From: Mytilus trossulus
Taxonomy: Eukaryota > Mollusca > Bivalvia > Mytilida > Mytilidae
Assembly: GCF_036588685.1 (NCBI RefSeq)
Contig: NC_086374.1
Location: 89,460,059 to 89,524,058, forward strand
Length of the DNA stretch: 64,000 bases
Reading direction: 5' to 3'
A program made the translations under genes and the position numbers. Every line of letters starts with the position of its first letter. The stretch's first letter is position 1. Positions 25,001 through 37,700 of this stretch are shown piece by piece. The notes below the pieces were generated by a model that saw nothing but the letters and a program-made list of their open reading frames with translations, searched no databases and was not told the DNA's origin.

Positions 25001-28000
25001 TTCATTGATTAAATAATTTCTTATGTGTAACATAAGTGTAAAGTTGCAAGCAGAAAGAATTTAGTGTAGTGAAGTGTTGGTAGTTCGATGCAATCTATGA
25101 CCTGTGTCTATAAAAAGCAGGGGCAACTAACTTTATCACGCTGTTTGATAATTTATCTATTTATATTTTTTTCTTTTGTCATAATTACGGCGCCTCTTTC
25201 TGGATATTAATTATATGGTATTGACACCAAGAAATACTCTCCCCTCCTTGAAAAATAATTCCACTTTATCATATGATAACAAAATAAACTGCCTTATGAA
25301 AATCAAACACAAGATTCAGAAAATTTGAAAAGAGGAAAAGGAAAAGAAGTCAACATATACAGTTACCTAATATCTGATCATCATATCTTTACGACTTTAC
25401 CTCGCATGTAATATAAGCTTGAATTTACATCCATTTACTATAACCTTAAAATAAATACAATAACTGGTTTTTTTATAATTAATTGTAGGTGGTATTAAAG
25501 ATGACTTACCGAGAATAAAAGAGACGACATAGTGATATACTCCTCCAACTGAGTTGAAGAATTGACATAAACAAACTAAGTATACATTTGACATCCATCG
25601 ACTAACAACATTGGCAACAAAAAGAACGATAACACCAGTAACTATAACAGGTTTTCTTCCCCATCTGAAAAAAAACAATACTATACATAGATAAAGGACG
25701 ATGTAGTATGAGTGCCAATGAGGAAACTCTCCATCCAAGTAATAACTTATAAAAGTAAACCATAATGTAAAGGTACGGCTTTCAACAATATATGTATTTT
25801 TATTTTGATGATTTTTAGAACTTTGTTCAATATTTTTATCGAAAAGCCAAAATAAAACAGAATATGCAAAGGTGACAATAACTATCGACCTAGATAAATA
25901 TAATACATATTCCTTTTCACAAGGTTTGTTCTTTTATGCAATATACAAAAGAGTACTATATATGTCTATTATATATCTCCCTAGCCCAGGATTAAGATAA
26001 ATACTACAAAAAAAAAGTAAGAGTGCCACTTCTTCGCTCACTAAATTATTACATTGCATTGATTTCTGTTTCATGTCGGCTTAATCATCGACATACTTTT
26101 GTAATTTTCTCATTTACTATATTTTAAAGTGAGATTTTTTTTACATTAAGTGTTAGTCAAAGTTTTGATATAATTTATTACATTCAAATGCGGAACATGC
26201 AGTGTGTAAACCACCTTAGTAGTCTCGTGGTTGGCTCGGGTGTTGGAGGTCATCGGTTAAAACCCGGACTGGTATTGGTAAAACCAAAGAGTTTAAAATT
26301 GGTATTTTCTGCTTATCTCTAAGCTTGGAGGCATACTAATGTGTCCCATGTCTCACCGTTTTCGCAAACGTGACCTTCCGAATTAGACTATTTACCCGTT
26401 TTGTAATAACATGGGAAACACGACGGGGGTCACATGTGGAGAAGGACCTGCTTAACCCTTTCGGAGCATCTGGATCATCCTCAGTTTTTTTGTAGGGTTC
26501 TTGTTGTTTAGTCTCTAGTTTTCTACGTGTGTCTTTTCTTATCTGTTTTTTTGCCATTGGGTTGTCAGTTTATTTTCGATCTATGAGTTTGACTGTTCGT
26601 CTGGTATATTTGTTCAACTTATAGGTCTTCCTGTGGAAAGTAACCTTGTAAACTAGCACGTTAGGAATCCCAATCAACGTGTCGGTCTAGTACAAAGCAA
26701 GGTTTATATCTATATTGTATAAAGATGATCTCGTCTTGAATATACATTTCGTTTGATGCTGGACATTAGGCAGCCATCAATTATCATCATCATCACCAGC
26801 GTACAATGAGTTGGTTGTAATATGCATTAGCTTTGAATAACAAAATTCATTATGTACTCACATGTCGCTGATAAATCCGTAGGTGAAGGCACTAAACATC
26901 TGTCCCAGGAAGTAAGCTAATAATACATGACTGCGCATGAATCTGTCATCACAAACAATGTCAAACTGAAAGACAGACGGAAGAGACCAGAGGGAGAATC
27001 AAACTCAAAGATTGAAAATAAACTGACAACGTCATTGATAAAATCAAACAGACAACAAACAACAGTACAAATTAGCTATACAAGCTAGCATGACGTCCAT
27101 CATCACTGTACTAGTATACATATTTTAAGAGGCCAGCTGAAGGACACCTACGCCATACTTATTTCCAAATTGAACCCAAGAAACTAAAATTAAAATAATA
27201 CAAGACTTACAAAGGCCAGAGGCTCCTGACTTGGGACAGCCGCAAAAATGCAACGGGGTTGAACATGTTTATGAGATCTCAACCCTCCCCTATACCTCTT
27301 GCCAATGTAGAAAAGTAAACGCATAACAATACGCACATTTAAAATTCAGTTCAAGAGAAGTCCGAACCTGATGTCAAAAGATGTACCCAAAGATAATTAA
27401 CAAAATGACAACAATACATAAATAACAACAGACTATTAGCATTCAACTGACATGCCAGCTCCAGACTTCAATTAAACTGATTGAAAGATTATGTCTTCAT
27501 CATATGAATATCAGGCACAATCCTTCCCGTTAGGGGTTAAGTATCATACTATCATAACATATATGAGAAGAACATAACCCGTGTCATGCCAACAACTGGT
27601 TTTTGAATACAAGTGTTTAGTTCCGACCCTATAAGTGAATCAATATCAACGCAAAAATATGCAATCTTTAATGACCTGACCTGAATATTTATCGTGAAAT
27701 AATTATAGAAAACGAGATTTTATAAAAGTCATAGGATAGTTTTTTTTTTATCTCTAAGACGCAATCTATTATGTAATAACTTAATATGTAGTAAGTACTT
27801 ACAAACCTTTGATATTAGTGTTGAATGGTAAACCGTTTTGTCATAAATCCATTCTTTACAAGGTGTTTCAGTGCCATTAGTTGTAATAAAACATTGACTT
27901 GTATTGTTAATGTTCAAACTAAAAGTGTTGTTTTCATTTACAATTTCGTAGTTGGCACTGTTGTTAGTAGTCAGATATTGGCATCTGTAAAAATTAATCT

Positions 28001-28461
28001 GGAACTTGGGATGGATTTTATTCAAAACGAAATAAATATATGGAAATTAAATAAGAAAATGTGCTATGATTGCCAATCAGTCAACTCTAAACCAACGATG
28101 TGTCATCGTACAGCCTCTAACAATGAGCATAACCAAAACCGCATAGTCAGTTATAAAAGGCACCGAAATAACAAATGTTAGTGTAACGAGAAAACTAAAG
28201 GCCTTGTTTATGTACAAAATAATAAACGAAAAGCTTATATATTATGGAGCAACATAGAACAACTTCAAATACTACATTTAGAATTAAAAATTAGTACAAG
28301 AACATTAGATATATATACCTGTGCAAATGATTTCCAAGAATAAAGTTCAGCACTTGCGTCGTTGTCGCATTGAAAACGGCTGGAATCGCTAGGAGGCAAA
28401 GTAAGAATTTCTGGTATTTCCCATAACTACCAGCACGTTGTAGAGCCTCGTCGTATTCCAT
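18993..28461 (-). CDS. SLC22-family organic ion transporter (10 exons, 520 aa model)
   Basis: This is a major-facilitator carrier expected to move organic cations, anions or zwitterions across the plasma membrane. Exons in coding order on the minus strand are 28461-28319, 27984-27807, 26965-26862, 25664-25510, 24930-24762, 23744-23523, 23360-23137, 22635-22454, 20539-20388 and a candidate last exon 19026-18993. Every junction has GT/AG and phases agree throughout, giving 1563 nt. Family marks in order: N-terminal helix; extracellular loop (about 48-107) with four cysteines or more and several N-glycosylation sequons; VCDD before TM2; ISDIWGRKP (about 139-147); AAELVGP in TM4; ESPRW (254-258); TM7 YYGISLNIGDLAG; FSDKFPRKR between TM8 and TM9; AEIFP and RATAF in TM10-11; LPET (490-493). 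Length is slightly below the usual 530-560. Introns hold a minisatellite, a miniature transposon and a retroelement tail. The substrate cannot be told from sequence; the TM11 arginine (447) argues against a classical OCT. A 5' untranslated exon upstream is possible. Confidence 0.9.
19296..20035. repeat. Minisatellite of 16 units in the last SLC22 intron
   Basis: A core ATTATAGCGTATAACGCATG followed by TTGACACTGG occurs 16 times, with few substitutions. The spacers fall into three types: AATTCATTACTGAAG, CAGGTGATAG, and CAGCTATTCAATTCATTACT. Units therefore come in distinct lengths, and the spacer order is mixed. It lies between SLC22 exon 9 and the candidate exon 10. Confidence 0.92.
20190..20320 (+). 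repeat. Fragment of the retroelement 3' tail
   Basis: GCTGAAGGACACCTACGGGT, GCTACATTGA, TCGGCTGTTGT and CATTTCCTTTC occur in the same order as at 6885-7005. In SLC22 intron 9, next to the minisatellite. Confidence 0.75.
21028..21178. repeat. Dispersed repeat fragment (GACAACGCCATGAC family)
   Basis: GACAACGCCATGAC, AAAACTAAA, AAACAACAC and GATCTCAAGTGCTC occur in the same order as in the better copy at about 41500-41735. It lies in SLC22 intron 8; this intron otherwise holds the miniature element at 21957. Confidence 0.6.
21957..22243. mobile_element. Second copy of the TA-flanked miniature element, inverted
   Basis: It starts TTACCAATGTTATTTCAACC and ends in the complement of TTACTTGGTTTATTTCACTT, flanked by TA on both sides. 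It shares GGGCGGAGCTTACG, GTGTGATAAGGATG and AACCGGTTAAAC with 13457-13724, in reverse orientation. 287 bp, in SLC22 intron 8. Confidence 0.82.
22454..22635 (-). CDS. SLC22 gene, exon 8: TM9-TM11 with the charge-selecting position
   Basis: Encodes residues about 399-459. It contains AEIFPTIIRATAF and then CDMGGRIGSIS. Counting from the conserved arginine 435, arginine 447 falls at the position that is Asp in OCT-type and Arg in OAT- and OCTN-type carriers (family knowledge). Phase is 0 at its 3' end, joining KL to GVLVDTRFGQ. Confidence 0.88.
26310..26600 (-). repeat. Dispersed repeat, inverted copy of the 41500-41735 family
   Basis: AACACGACGGGGGTCACATG, GTGGAGAAGGACCTGC and TTGCCATTGGGTTGTCAG are complementary in order to the copy at 41500-41735 and match 46060-46340 directly. 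A lysine-rich minus-strand open frame over it is an artefact. Confidence 0.7.
27098..27715. mobile_element. Retroelement tail pieces in inverted arrangement in SLC22 intron 2
   Basis: 27160-27715 matches the 6300-6830 stretch of the reverse-transcriptase element in reverse orientation (CTGACTTGGGACAG, AACATGTTTATGAGATCTC, CCCGTTAGGGGTTA, ATGACCTGACCTGA). 27098-27160 is a forward piece of the terminal tail (CACTGTACTAGTATACATAT, GCTGAAGGACACCTACG). The two are joined tail to tail, so this is a rearranged or foldback insertion. Confidence 0.75.
27807..27984 (-). CDS. SLC22 gene, exon 2: large extracellular loop
   Basis: It encodes the glycosylated loop between TM1 and TM2. Sequons N-N-S, N-N-T and N-G-T are visible, as are cysteines in RCQYL, SQCF and TPCKEW. 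It ends in EWIYDKTVYHSTLISK, the normal run-up to the (F/W)D-x-VCD segment, which starts the next exon in frame. The donor is GTTTGT, a weak site; a nearby GTAAGT would break the frame. Confidence 0.85.
28319..28461 (-). CDS. SLC22 gene, first coding exon
   Basis: The exon starts with ATG and encodes MEYDEALQRAGSYGKYQ followed by the first hydrophobic segment. This matches the family pattern of a short acidic N-terminus with a G-x-(F/Y)-Q motif before TM1. An AG acceptor lies 13 nt upstream of the ATG (exon edge 28473), so an untranslated 5' exon probably precedes it. The donor GTATAT follows CACAG, leaving phase 2. Confidence 0.85.
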
Positions 28462-28473
28462 TCCGTCGAAAAT

Positions 28474-31382
28474 CTGTACAATACAATGGTAGGTTCATAC
28501 ACTTTCGTATCACTAGACTGTTTTTGTTTTGTATTTTTCAGTACATTTGCTCCTGCATTGAAATCATAGTAAGAAACACCGATCTAAAACATTAAAGTGA
28601 GGGACATACATGTAATCCAAGTAAATGTGTATACATCTTAACATGTGTACACTACTTACCTGTCAAAATAAGGAAAACCAAAACCCGTAAGATTGTGATA
28701 TTATCAATTAGAGTTAATATATTGTTATAACTACTGATATTGATATTTCCGACTTGGTGAGTGAGCATTCACGAAACGGAATTAATTGCAATAATTTACG
28801 AATATGAAAAGCCATATATTTCAAACAATACCATTGAATAGTTATACCTTAAGCCTCCGCTGATCAATATTGCAAACTCTTATCATTAAGGTTATCTATT
28901 AATAAATAAATTTGATAACTATTTGTATACACTTGAACTTTTAACATGAACACACTGTTTTAAAGTCTCGAAAACACTATCAGTAATTATATGTTCATAC
29001 TTTATCCCGGCTCTCTTTTGAAACATATTATTTTGTCATATTTTACCTCATAACTAATAATAAAATAGGAAAAGAGTGCCATACTTGCTTTAAATATTTC
29101 ATAGATAGATGCTGAAACGGATGCATAAGGAATTCGTTTTATTATATTGATAAATATAATTGATATTGCGGAAGTGAAATGCATAATCCGAAGAATACCT
29201 ATACAGATTAAAGTGTTTGTCAAAGCTTGTCTAGCATTTTGAAATGAATGAGATAAAAGAAGACAAAACAATTAAAAATTTTAACCGATCATTTCACCTC
29301 TAGACATGACATTTTATATAAGGGGAATTTATTGGCTTTGAAGTAGCTTTAATTTTATTAACGGTGAGTACTTTCTGGTCTGTACTTCATGTTCTTTTGT
29401 TTTGGCCAACAGTAGTATACCGCTGTTCAGATACCCTGCAAAGTCCAGTGTATGTTTATAGTTATTTGTTTTTTCTAGATCTGCTTTGCATCGATCTTAT
29501 TAGATGAGATATTTTAAACTGATTGTAAAGCATGTTCACTTGGTGCATTGTTATACAACTGTCTACGGTTAACAGGACGGTTGAGCGTCAACAAGCACGT
29601 TAAACTCCGCCACATCCTGAATGGGCCTGCCCTATGTCAGGAGCCTGCAATTGAGTGGTTGTCCTTTCATGCTGTATATCATGTTCGTTTTTCGTTCATA
29701 GCTTTGTACACATAAATCCGTCTATTAGATTTCTTAATCGAATTGTTTGACTTTTGTCTTTCTGTGCTTTTATTTTACAGCTGATTATGCAGTCTGGGTT
29801 TTGCAAATTGTTGAACGCAGTACGGTGACATAGAAATGCTAGTGTATATCTTAGTTGGTCTTTTGTGGAGATATGTCTCATTGGAAATCATACCACATGT
29901 TCTAATTTTTGTTTAATGATTTGAATTCCTCAAGGGGCTAGCAAAGATTCAGAAACATGTTTCTTTGTCACTTAATGGAATGCTACTTAAAACTTATAAT
30001 GTTTGTACGCATTTAAAACTTTTAATCTGTGTTTATATTATTCCTTTAGATAAACATGCAGTTATGCAACTATTAGTGATATGATACTACATGCTAATAA
30101 ATAGTGTTATTATTATCATCTCCATATGTCTCATCAACTTTACCTTTATTTGATTAAAACATGATTAGGTTAAATAATGTAACATATAGATTAAGATAGA
30201 CAAAGAAATTTTTAAAACACTTCAAATTCAAGTTTATAATTAGGGTTAATATTTTCCAAATTAGATATAAAAAACCATGATTTAAAGATAAGTTTAAATT
30301 ATTTTTTATCATTTAAGAAATATAAATACACTCATCATACATACCAGGATTGTTTTTTTTTATTTGCGCCAAACGCGAGTTTTGTCTGCAAAATACTCAT
30401 AAGGGGCGCTCGAATAAAAAAGTGTTAAAAAAATAAATAAAGTAAGACGTTGAAGAGCATTAAGGACCCAAAATAAATGTTCTCAATCGAATTGATTTAT
30501 TTTTGTCTTTCTGGGCTTTTTTATAGCTGATTAAAGAGTATGGGTTTTGCAAAACAAATAAATTACGAAGTTGAAGAGCATTGAGGACCCACAATAATTG
30601 TTCTTCGTGTTTGATATATTTGAGGTGATATAATCCATTTGCATTAAGACTTGGATATAGAGTTGTCTCATTAGCAGTCAGAGCACATCTTCTTATATCT
30701 GAATACATGAATACATTAAAAACGTCTTTCTTTGGTTGATTGGTTATATTGCCGCTTGCTATCTTTTAGCTGTTCCATAGTTCTAATGCCACAAAAAAGA
30801 TAAACGGGTTATTCAAACTAAAAAGTCTTCGACAAGCTGTCAAAGCCAAGGTTTAAAAACGAAAAACGTGGAAATGACAAACGGTCATACCAAAGGGATA
30901 AAAACGACTATCGCGGAAACTGTCATAGCCAAGGAATAATGACAAACAAAGGTTTAAGAAACACATCAAGGAAATCTAATGACTGAGCTCAGGTCATGAA
31001 TGTTCTTCAACTCCCGATTGCCATTGCAAAACAATGTTATTATAAATCGTGGTCCGCAGTTTTGAAACTGTGTCATCTTTTGCACAACGATTACCGATAC
31101 CACTTTTGGTATTTTTTAGGTTGTTTGGTTGATTTTTCATTGATTTACCTCTTTTTTTATAATGAATTATTATTGAGCTATCTTAAACACGTTATCAGTT
31201 TTGTGAAAGACACATTGTGCAATATGCATCACAATTATTCATCTGTCCTACAGATATGAAAGGTTGTTATATATATCGATTTAAGTGACGAAATTGTATA
31301 TTGTAAATATTGCTATCAGTTTGCACTGATAACATATCAATATAAATCCAAAATATTGATATTTTCTTTCACAATTTATGGC
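28474..31382. other. Spacer between the divergent SLC22 and NRF-6-like A genes
   Basis: Holds the likely promoters of both divergently transcribed genes. About 29425-29905 and 30440-30720 are dispersed repeat copies (TCATACCACATGTTC end; TTTTGCAAA; GGAGATATGTCTCATTGG). About 30345-30420 is a decayed copy of the repeat with GACGCGCGTTTCGTC. No further exon could be supported; an 89-codon hydrophobic minus-strand frame near 29000-29270 is unrecognised. Confidence 0.5.
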
Positions 31383-31773
31383 ATGGCAAGGATGCAGCTC
31401 AATTGTTTTTGTTTTATTTTGTTGTGTTTATTGTACCAATCACAAGCAAACACATATGCAGAAATAAGGAAGAACGCGTATAAAATCATTGACCAATCTA
31501 AACATTTTGATAAACATGCATTTAGACAAATAGAGCGGGAACTTAAAGATGTATTCGATATGGAGAAAATTTTAAAAGCTACCAACATAGATAGTCTAAC
31601 AATTAACAATCAATTGACAGACAGTAAAACTTTACCTGCGCCTCCTTTCGGTCTACCAAACCTTCCATCGATAAACTTCACGAATCTTGTAAAGGGAGTA
31701 TCGGTTCAGTGTATGTTAGATGGCCAAAAGATTCTAACCGGAATACAGCAATCTAAACCATGGGCATTGAGCA
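31383..31773 (+). CDS. NRF-6-like A, exon 1: signal peptide and NRF-domain start
   Basis: The in-frame ATG at 31383 gives MARMQLNCF followed by a strongly hydrophobic run ending near QSQA, a typical secretory signal. The ATG at 31392 would also work. The rest is a polar ectodomain segment with one cysteine (VQCMLDG) and ends QSKPWALS at donor GTAAGT, phase 1. Confidence 0.85.
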
Positions 31774-34700
31774 GTAAGTTTTTTACTTTTTATCATGGCA
31801 AGTAAGATGTCTTTAATCAGTTGACATATACTGTAAACTGTATTTTCGCATTTTACTCCGTATAGTCCACTTCGCGACAATTTAATAATCTAATAGCGGG
31901 TGTTTGTACTATACTTGGTGTAGTTTAATAATAAAAGAACCAACCTTAACATATTCATCAATTCATATTCTATTCGCGAAAGTCGCGAGTAAAACCGCTC
32001 GTGAAAATATGCCCCTGTCAGTAGGGAGAGTTATCTCAATAATTTGTTTCTTCAGGGTTGAGCTCGCTGTGACAATGAGATAAAGAAAAGGAATACCAGG
32101 CCTTGCGGTCATAAAACTTTCGAGTCAGTTTTTTGTACTCGTACTCGAAATTCAACCAATCAAAATGCTGGATTTCATGTTTCGAGCATGATTTTTGTGC
32201 TCCGAGCACTGAGCAAAGTTTTATGACTTCAACCCCAGCACTGCTTCTTTGCTGAGTGCGTGTGTTTTTCGCTGAGCATGTACTGATTTTGGATCATAGA
32301 TTGATAACATAATTTTTTCCCATTATATACAAAAATGAAATTCCAAAGAAAGTATTCCTAATATTGTCAATCGTATTTTATCTTTTTAAACGATAAAGCT
32401 TTTAAAATGATGAAAAGCACAGTCATTAATTGTAACAAGTTATGAGCAACTAGACGAGTGCCACATGCTTATCCTCCCGTAGCACCTCTAATCACCACTG
32501 CTTTTTTGTGAGGTTCTGGTTGCTCGGTCTTTATTTTTCGTGTACTGTTGTTTGTCGTTTTTGTCATGACTTTGTTAGTTTATTTTTGATACATGTATAT
32601 AGGAATTTGAATATCTCTTTCAAATTGGTATATTTTGCCATTCATTTATGAATATATAAACGTAATCGGCGCTATCAACTTATCTTTTGTTTGTATTTCA
32701 AGTGATGGATGCCTTTGCAAAGCCCCCCTCAGGAATATTAAATGGTGGGTTCATGTGGCTCGGAGATTATGATGAGTGTTTGGACATAAAGACAGATTCA
32801 TTTCATGGCAAATACTGCAGAGAACAGCTGTACCTTGCTAAATTTACCAACCCGGTAAGGAGGCATTTTCACTAAACGAAATGTAATAAATAATTATTTG
32901 TCGCTGAATGTGTCTTGTTTATAGAACTCCGTAAATATAATGATGTAAGACAACTGTAAGATATATAATATGTATCGTAATGCGAATTTTCAATGAAAGA
33001 AGTAAAATGACAAAAATATGCCTCATTTAAAGGAAAATTTAAATCGGAAAGTCAATTATCAAGTGGCAAACACATCAATCGAATGAAAAACAATTGTCAT
33101 ATACCTGACTTGGTACAGGCTTTTATTTTAACTTAAGTTCAATCAATATGTATCTTCTGAATCTGTTTTTTTTCTTGCTGGATTTTTTAAATACTTATCG
33201 GTGTTGTTAATCTGGAAAATCGACTGGTAAGAGAAAAAATCAAGGTACCAATCAAATCTTACGTTATCAGATGAACTCAAAACCGAACAGGATTTAGTTT
33301 GTCGAGTGAGCGTCTTCTGCTATGCATGGATCATCTGGATGTCAGTTGCTACAGTGAGAAATAGCACACAAATAAATACTAACAGCAGGTATATACATCA
33401 TGTTTGTAAATGTCTACTTACTTTTAATTGAACTTATGATTTTAGCTGACAAGACAAAATGGGGCTAGTTTGAACGCTGGGATATGTGTTCCAAGTAGCT
33501 GTTCCGGCGATGATATTCTTAATCTGCTGAAATCAGGTATGACAGCTTATTTGTGATATTCAAACCAACAATTTTGAATGATGTCTGCGGTTTTCAATTA
33601 CATAAGTGTCACACGCATATTAAAAGTCCGTACGAGACATGTTTTTAGGGATTACCATGTGAATATAGAATACCAGGATTAAAATTTTTAATATTTACGC
33701 CAGACGCGCGTTTCGTCTACAAAAGACTCATCAGTGACGCTCGAATAAAAAAAAATGATATAAAAGTCCAAAAAAGTACGAAGTTGAAAAGCATTGAGGA
33801 CCAAAAATTCCTAAAGTTTTGCCAAACACAGATAAGGTTATCTATTCCTGAGGTAGAAAAGCCTTAGTTTTTCAAGAACGACAGAGAAATAGAACCAAAA
33901 GTGGTATAACTAAAACAGCCGACATTATACTGTAGAATATGTGTAAGTTATGAAACATCTGGTTTATCATGAGACCATAGAACTTTCATCTGAAAATATC
34001 TTAAAAAAAAAGGTAAATATGATAACAGATTGCAAACAAATAATAATAAAATTGAGCATAGAAATATTTATAGTTATACAATTATGATACTTTTGGTACT
34101 GCATGTTGTTCATTAATGTATTAAGGAACTACAGAAAGCTATGTTTTTTTCTGTCACTATAAAGGAATGTCCCTAAACTGAATTCATTGTATGTGAACTT
34201 TCTAAACTTTGCGAAAACATGCTTATTTATATGTCGGATTAAGCTATGCATTTGTAATTAGCAACTGTGAGTACTCTGAGATCCGTAATTTATGTTTTAG
34301 GATGAGATTATTCCTGTGTTTTTCTGTTTTAAAGTTTTTCTGACATGAAAACATTTCATCTCTGCCGATAATGTTAGTATTAAAAAACAAATATGTCATT
34401 TTACTCTTAAACTTTTCAGTTGTGCCACAATTGTCCAATCAAACAATATTTCCCTATAGTGGGAGTTGTGAAGAAAAAGATCAGAGATATGATACCCGAG
34501 CAATTGTTGTATTGTAAGTACGTTTAAACAAAAAATATGAATGTGTCTTTCTATGTTGTGATATTACACGTCTATTGTTTAAGATAATGATGAAGGTTGG
34601 TACGTTAAAACCTGTTGAAATTGATTTGACCTGTCCTAAGTTAGGAATCTGATGTTCAGTAGTTAGCGATTGTTAATTTAAGTTCATTAGTGTATCTCGT

Positions 34701-37700
34701 TATTCTTTTTTCATATTGTTTACACTGTTGGTTATACCGTTTGAATGGTTTGACACTAGTCATTTATAGCTTGCTGTTCGATGTGAGCCAATGCTCCGTA
34801 CTGAAGACCGTACTTTGACCTATAATGGTTCACTTTTATAAATTGTGTCTTGGATGGAGAGTTGTCTCATTTGAACTCATACCACATCTTCATATATCAA
34901 TATAATATGTTGTGAAACATAGTACGGTTTGGTGTATAATCATCGATAGTTTCAATATGTTCGGTAAAAAAACTGATATACGTAATAAGCTTTTTTTTTA
35001 CCGAAAGAGGTATCTTTCTATCCATAATTTTCTACATAGGAAAATGCCAGTACCACGTCATGAATATGACAGTTGTTGTCCATTTGTTTGATGTGTTTTA
35101 GCTTTAGATTTTGCCATTTGATTAGGGATTTTCTGTTTTGAATTTTCCTCTGAGTTAAGTATTTTTGTGATCTTTCTTTTTATAAGAATTACTACGGTAA
35201 AAGAGGGATGAAGGATTCAAAATGGAAATTCATAGTATTAAAATCTTCGTCCAGATCATTTATTTCTAAGTCAGTCATTAGACACATTGTGCACCGACAG
35301 TTCACTCAAGCATCCAGTTAATTTCTAGTCAACCTTACTTCAGAAAGAAGATAAAACTTCCGTCACAAACACCGATAAAATTAACCACAGACGATAATTG
35401 ATCTTTTTAAAACATTTTCCTATTATCAAAATTCACTGGATAGTTATCTAATAAAAGTAACGGTTGCTTTTGATATTTCGTCATAATAAAAAAAAATGTT
35501 GATGGGCACACAATACTATATGTCGAGATGGTCACTTAACGGAGAGTACAGTAAAATAGTGATTTTGGAGAAGCGAAAATAAAATATGGGCGCGTTAAGT
35601 TTGTCTAAAAGTTTCCCTAATATATACAATTGTGTCACATCATTCATTTATGAAATAATTTCTGGTCGACGCATTTGTTTTTCATGTCCAGTTAATTTAC
35701 TTATTGGAACTAGTATTTTGATTGACGGTGAAAAGATACATAAGACACATATATTGCAAATGTTCCTGTATTTAATATTAGAACTGTCGTAGGATCAAAA
35801 TTATCGATTTTTTTGAAATGCTAAGGCTTTTCTACTTCAGGAATAAATTACCATAAGTTATTTGGCCAAACTTTTAGGACATTTTGGTCCTCAATGCTCA
35901 TCAAAATCTGGCCTTTTACACTTTTTTTATGAGTCTTTTGTAGACGAAAAGCGCATCTGTCGTAAATACAAATTTTAATCCTGGTATCTATGATGAGTAT
36001 ATTTATCGAAACAGTTTTCTTGATTTTTATTCATAAGCAAAGCTCAAACTTAAGGAATTTATTTTAATTCTATACTTCTTTTCCCACTTCAATTGAATAA
36101 AGGATAATAAAAAATAGCTTTGGTTTTTTTCAGAGTCATTCTTTCAAATTTTGCTATTGTTATAACGTTAGCCACAATATATGATGTCGTCATACGGGTG
36201 ATGGAAAAACGGCAGAAACAGAATCCGAAAGGTGGTATCATAAATATAGCGTACGTCTCTAGTGAAGCCAAGGAATCTGGAGATGATTATAAACCTAAGG
36301 TAGAGGAACCGGAAGTATCTGTAGATGTTGGACAAGACGGAAACGAAACATCTGCGTACACACCAGGTACCTTTAGTTAACAAGTTTTTAGTAGTGAGAT
36401 ATTATTCTAATAAACAAGATAGGAGTGATTTGAAATATTACGTTGATAAAATTTATAACTTATAAATTGAATAAGTCTTACTTAATAGTAAAGGTCTATT
36501 CATAACTATAGACACTTCTCATGATCTCTCATGCATTGTTTACCTATGATCAAGAAGGGTTCTGTATGTGCTCATTGTATGTATAATTTCAGAGATCTAT
36601 TTTATAATCAAACATTTATTATGTTTTCGCTTTTAAGGTATTATAGGGAAAGCGTGGCTGTCGTTTTCTGTTTATACAAATATAGAAAAAATACTTGGAA
36701 CAAAGCAAGGTGCTGGAACATTGGCAGCTATCAATGGTATACGGTTCATCAGTATGTCGTGGGTCATCCTTGGACATACATTTGCCTTTGGATTAGGTCA
36801 GATGGGTATGTATGCATATATGGCTTTCATCGTCTGTTTGTACTGTCTGTACTAAATACTGTTTTAGTCATTAAAGTAATGGTACAATACAAAGGGATAG
36901 CAAATACTCCCGGTTATCAGGCCACATTAACCACAGCACACGTTAGTTCTGTTTCACAGATTTTCAGTGTAGAAATTGTGGGGAATTGTTGATAGAAAGC
37001 AGAAGTATTTCAAATAAGTTTGCAGTGATTGTTATGTGTATGATTGATTGATAGTTCGGTGTTAGGCGCTACTGTCAGCAAATTAGGCTAGTTCGTGGCG
37101 GTTAGATCTAATTGATAAAGCAGCCGAAATGCCTGGAAATATCGAAAAATATTCAACAGGAAAACTGAAAGTCTTATCTATTTAAAATTTGAGTCGAATG
37201 CACCTAGCACGTACAAACCTTGTTGTTAGTGAAATAGTAGTAGACTACTTATACCATTCAGCCACCACGGTTCCCTTTAATTCGTGTGCTTTTGTTTATC
37301 TTTTTATAATTTTTGTATGCAAAATTAAAAAATGGTGACCAACAATGGCTTACACCTACGTCATTAGGACTCAGGTGTTGCGTTTTCTTATTGTGAATCG
37401 TTTTACGCGAGGTTTATCTAGTCGTAATACCAGGTTCGATCTACCATTTTTCATTAAATGTCCTGTACCAAGTCATTTGTTCTCTTAAAGATCGTTTCTG
37501 TTTGTGTTGTATTGTCGGTTTTTGTTGTTGTTGTATTGTCGGTTTTTGTTGTTGTTGCACTTCAGTGTTTCTGTTGTTTCGTTTTTCCTCTCTTATAGAT
37601 GATGTGTCTACCTGTGTTTTAGTTTGTAACCCGTTTTTGTGTTTTTTTCCAATCGATTTATGGCTTTCAAGCAGCGATGTACTACTGTTGCCCTTTATAT

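Noticed and set aside
26336-26557. Lysine- and arginine-rich 73-codon frame
   Set aside because: It lies inside a dispersed repeat found at 41500 and 46060.
29002-29271. 89-codon hydrophobic minus-strand frame as an upstream SLC22 exon
   Set aside because: No SLC22 similarity, and the SLC22 start is already explained at 28461.
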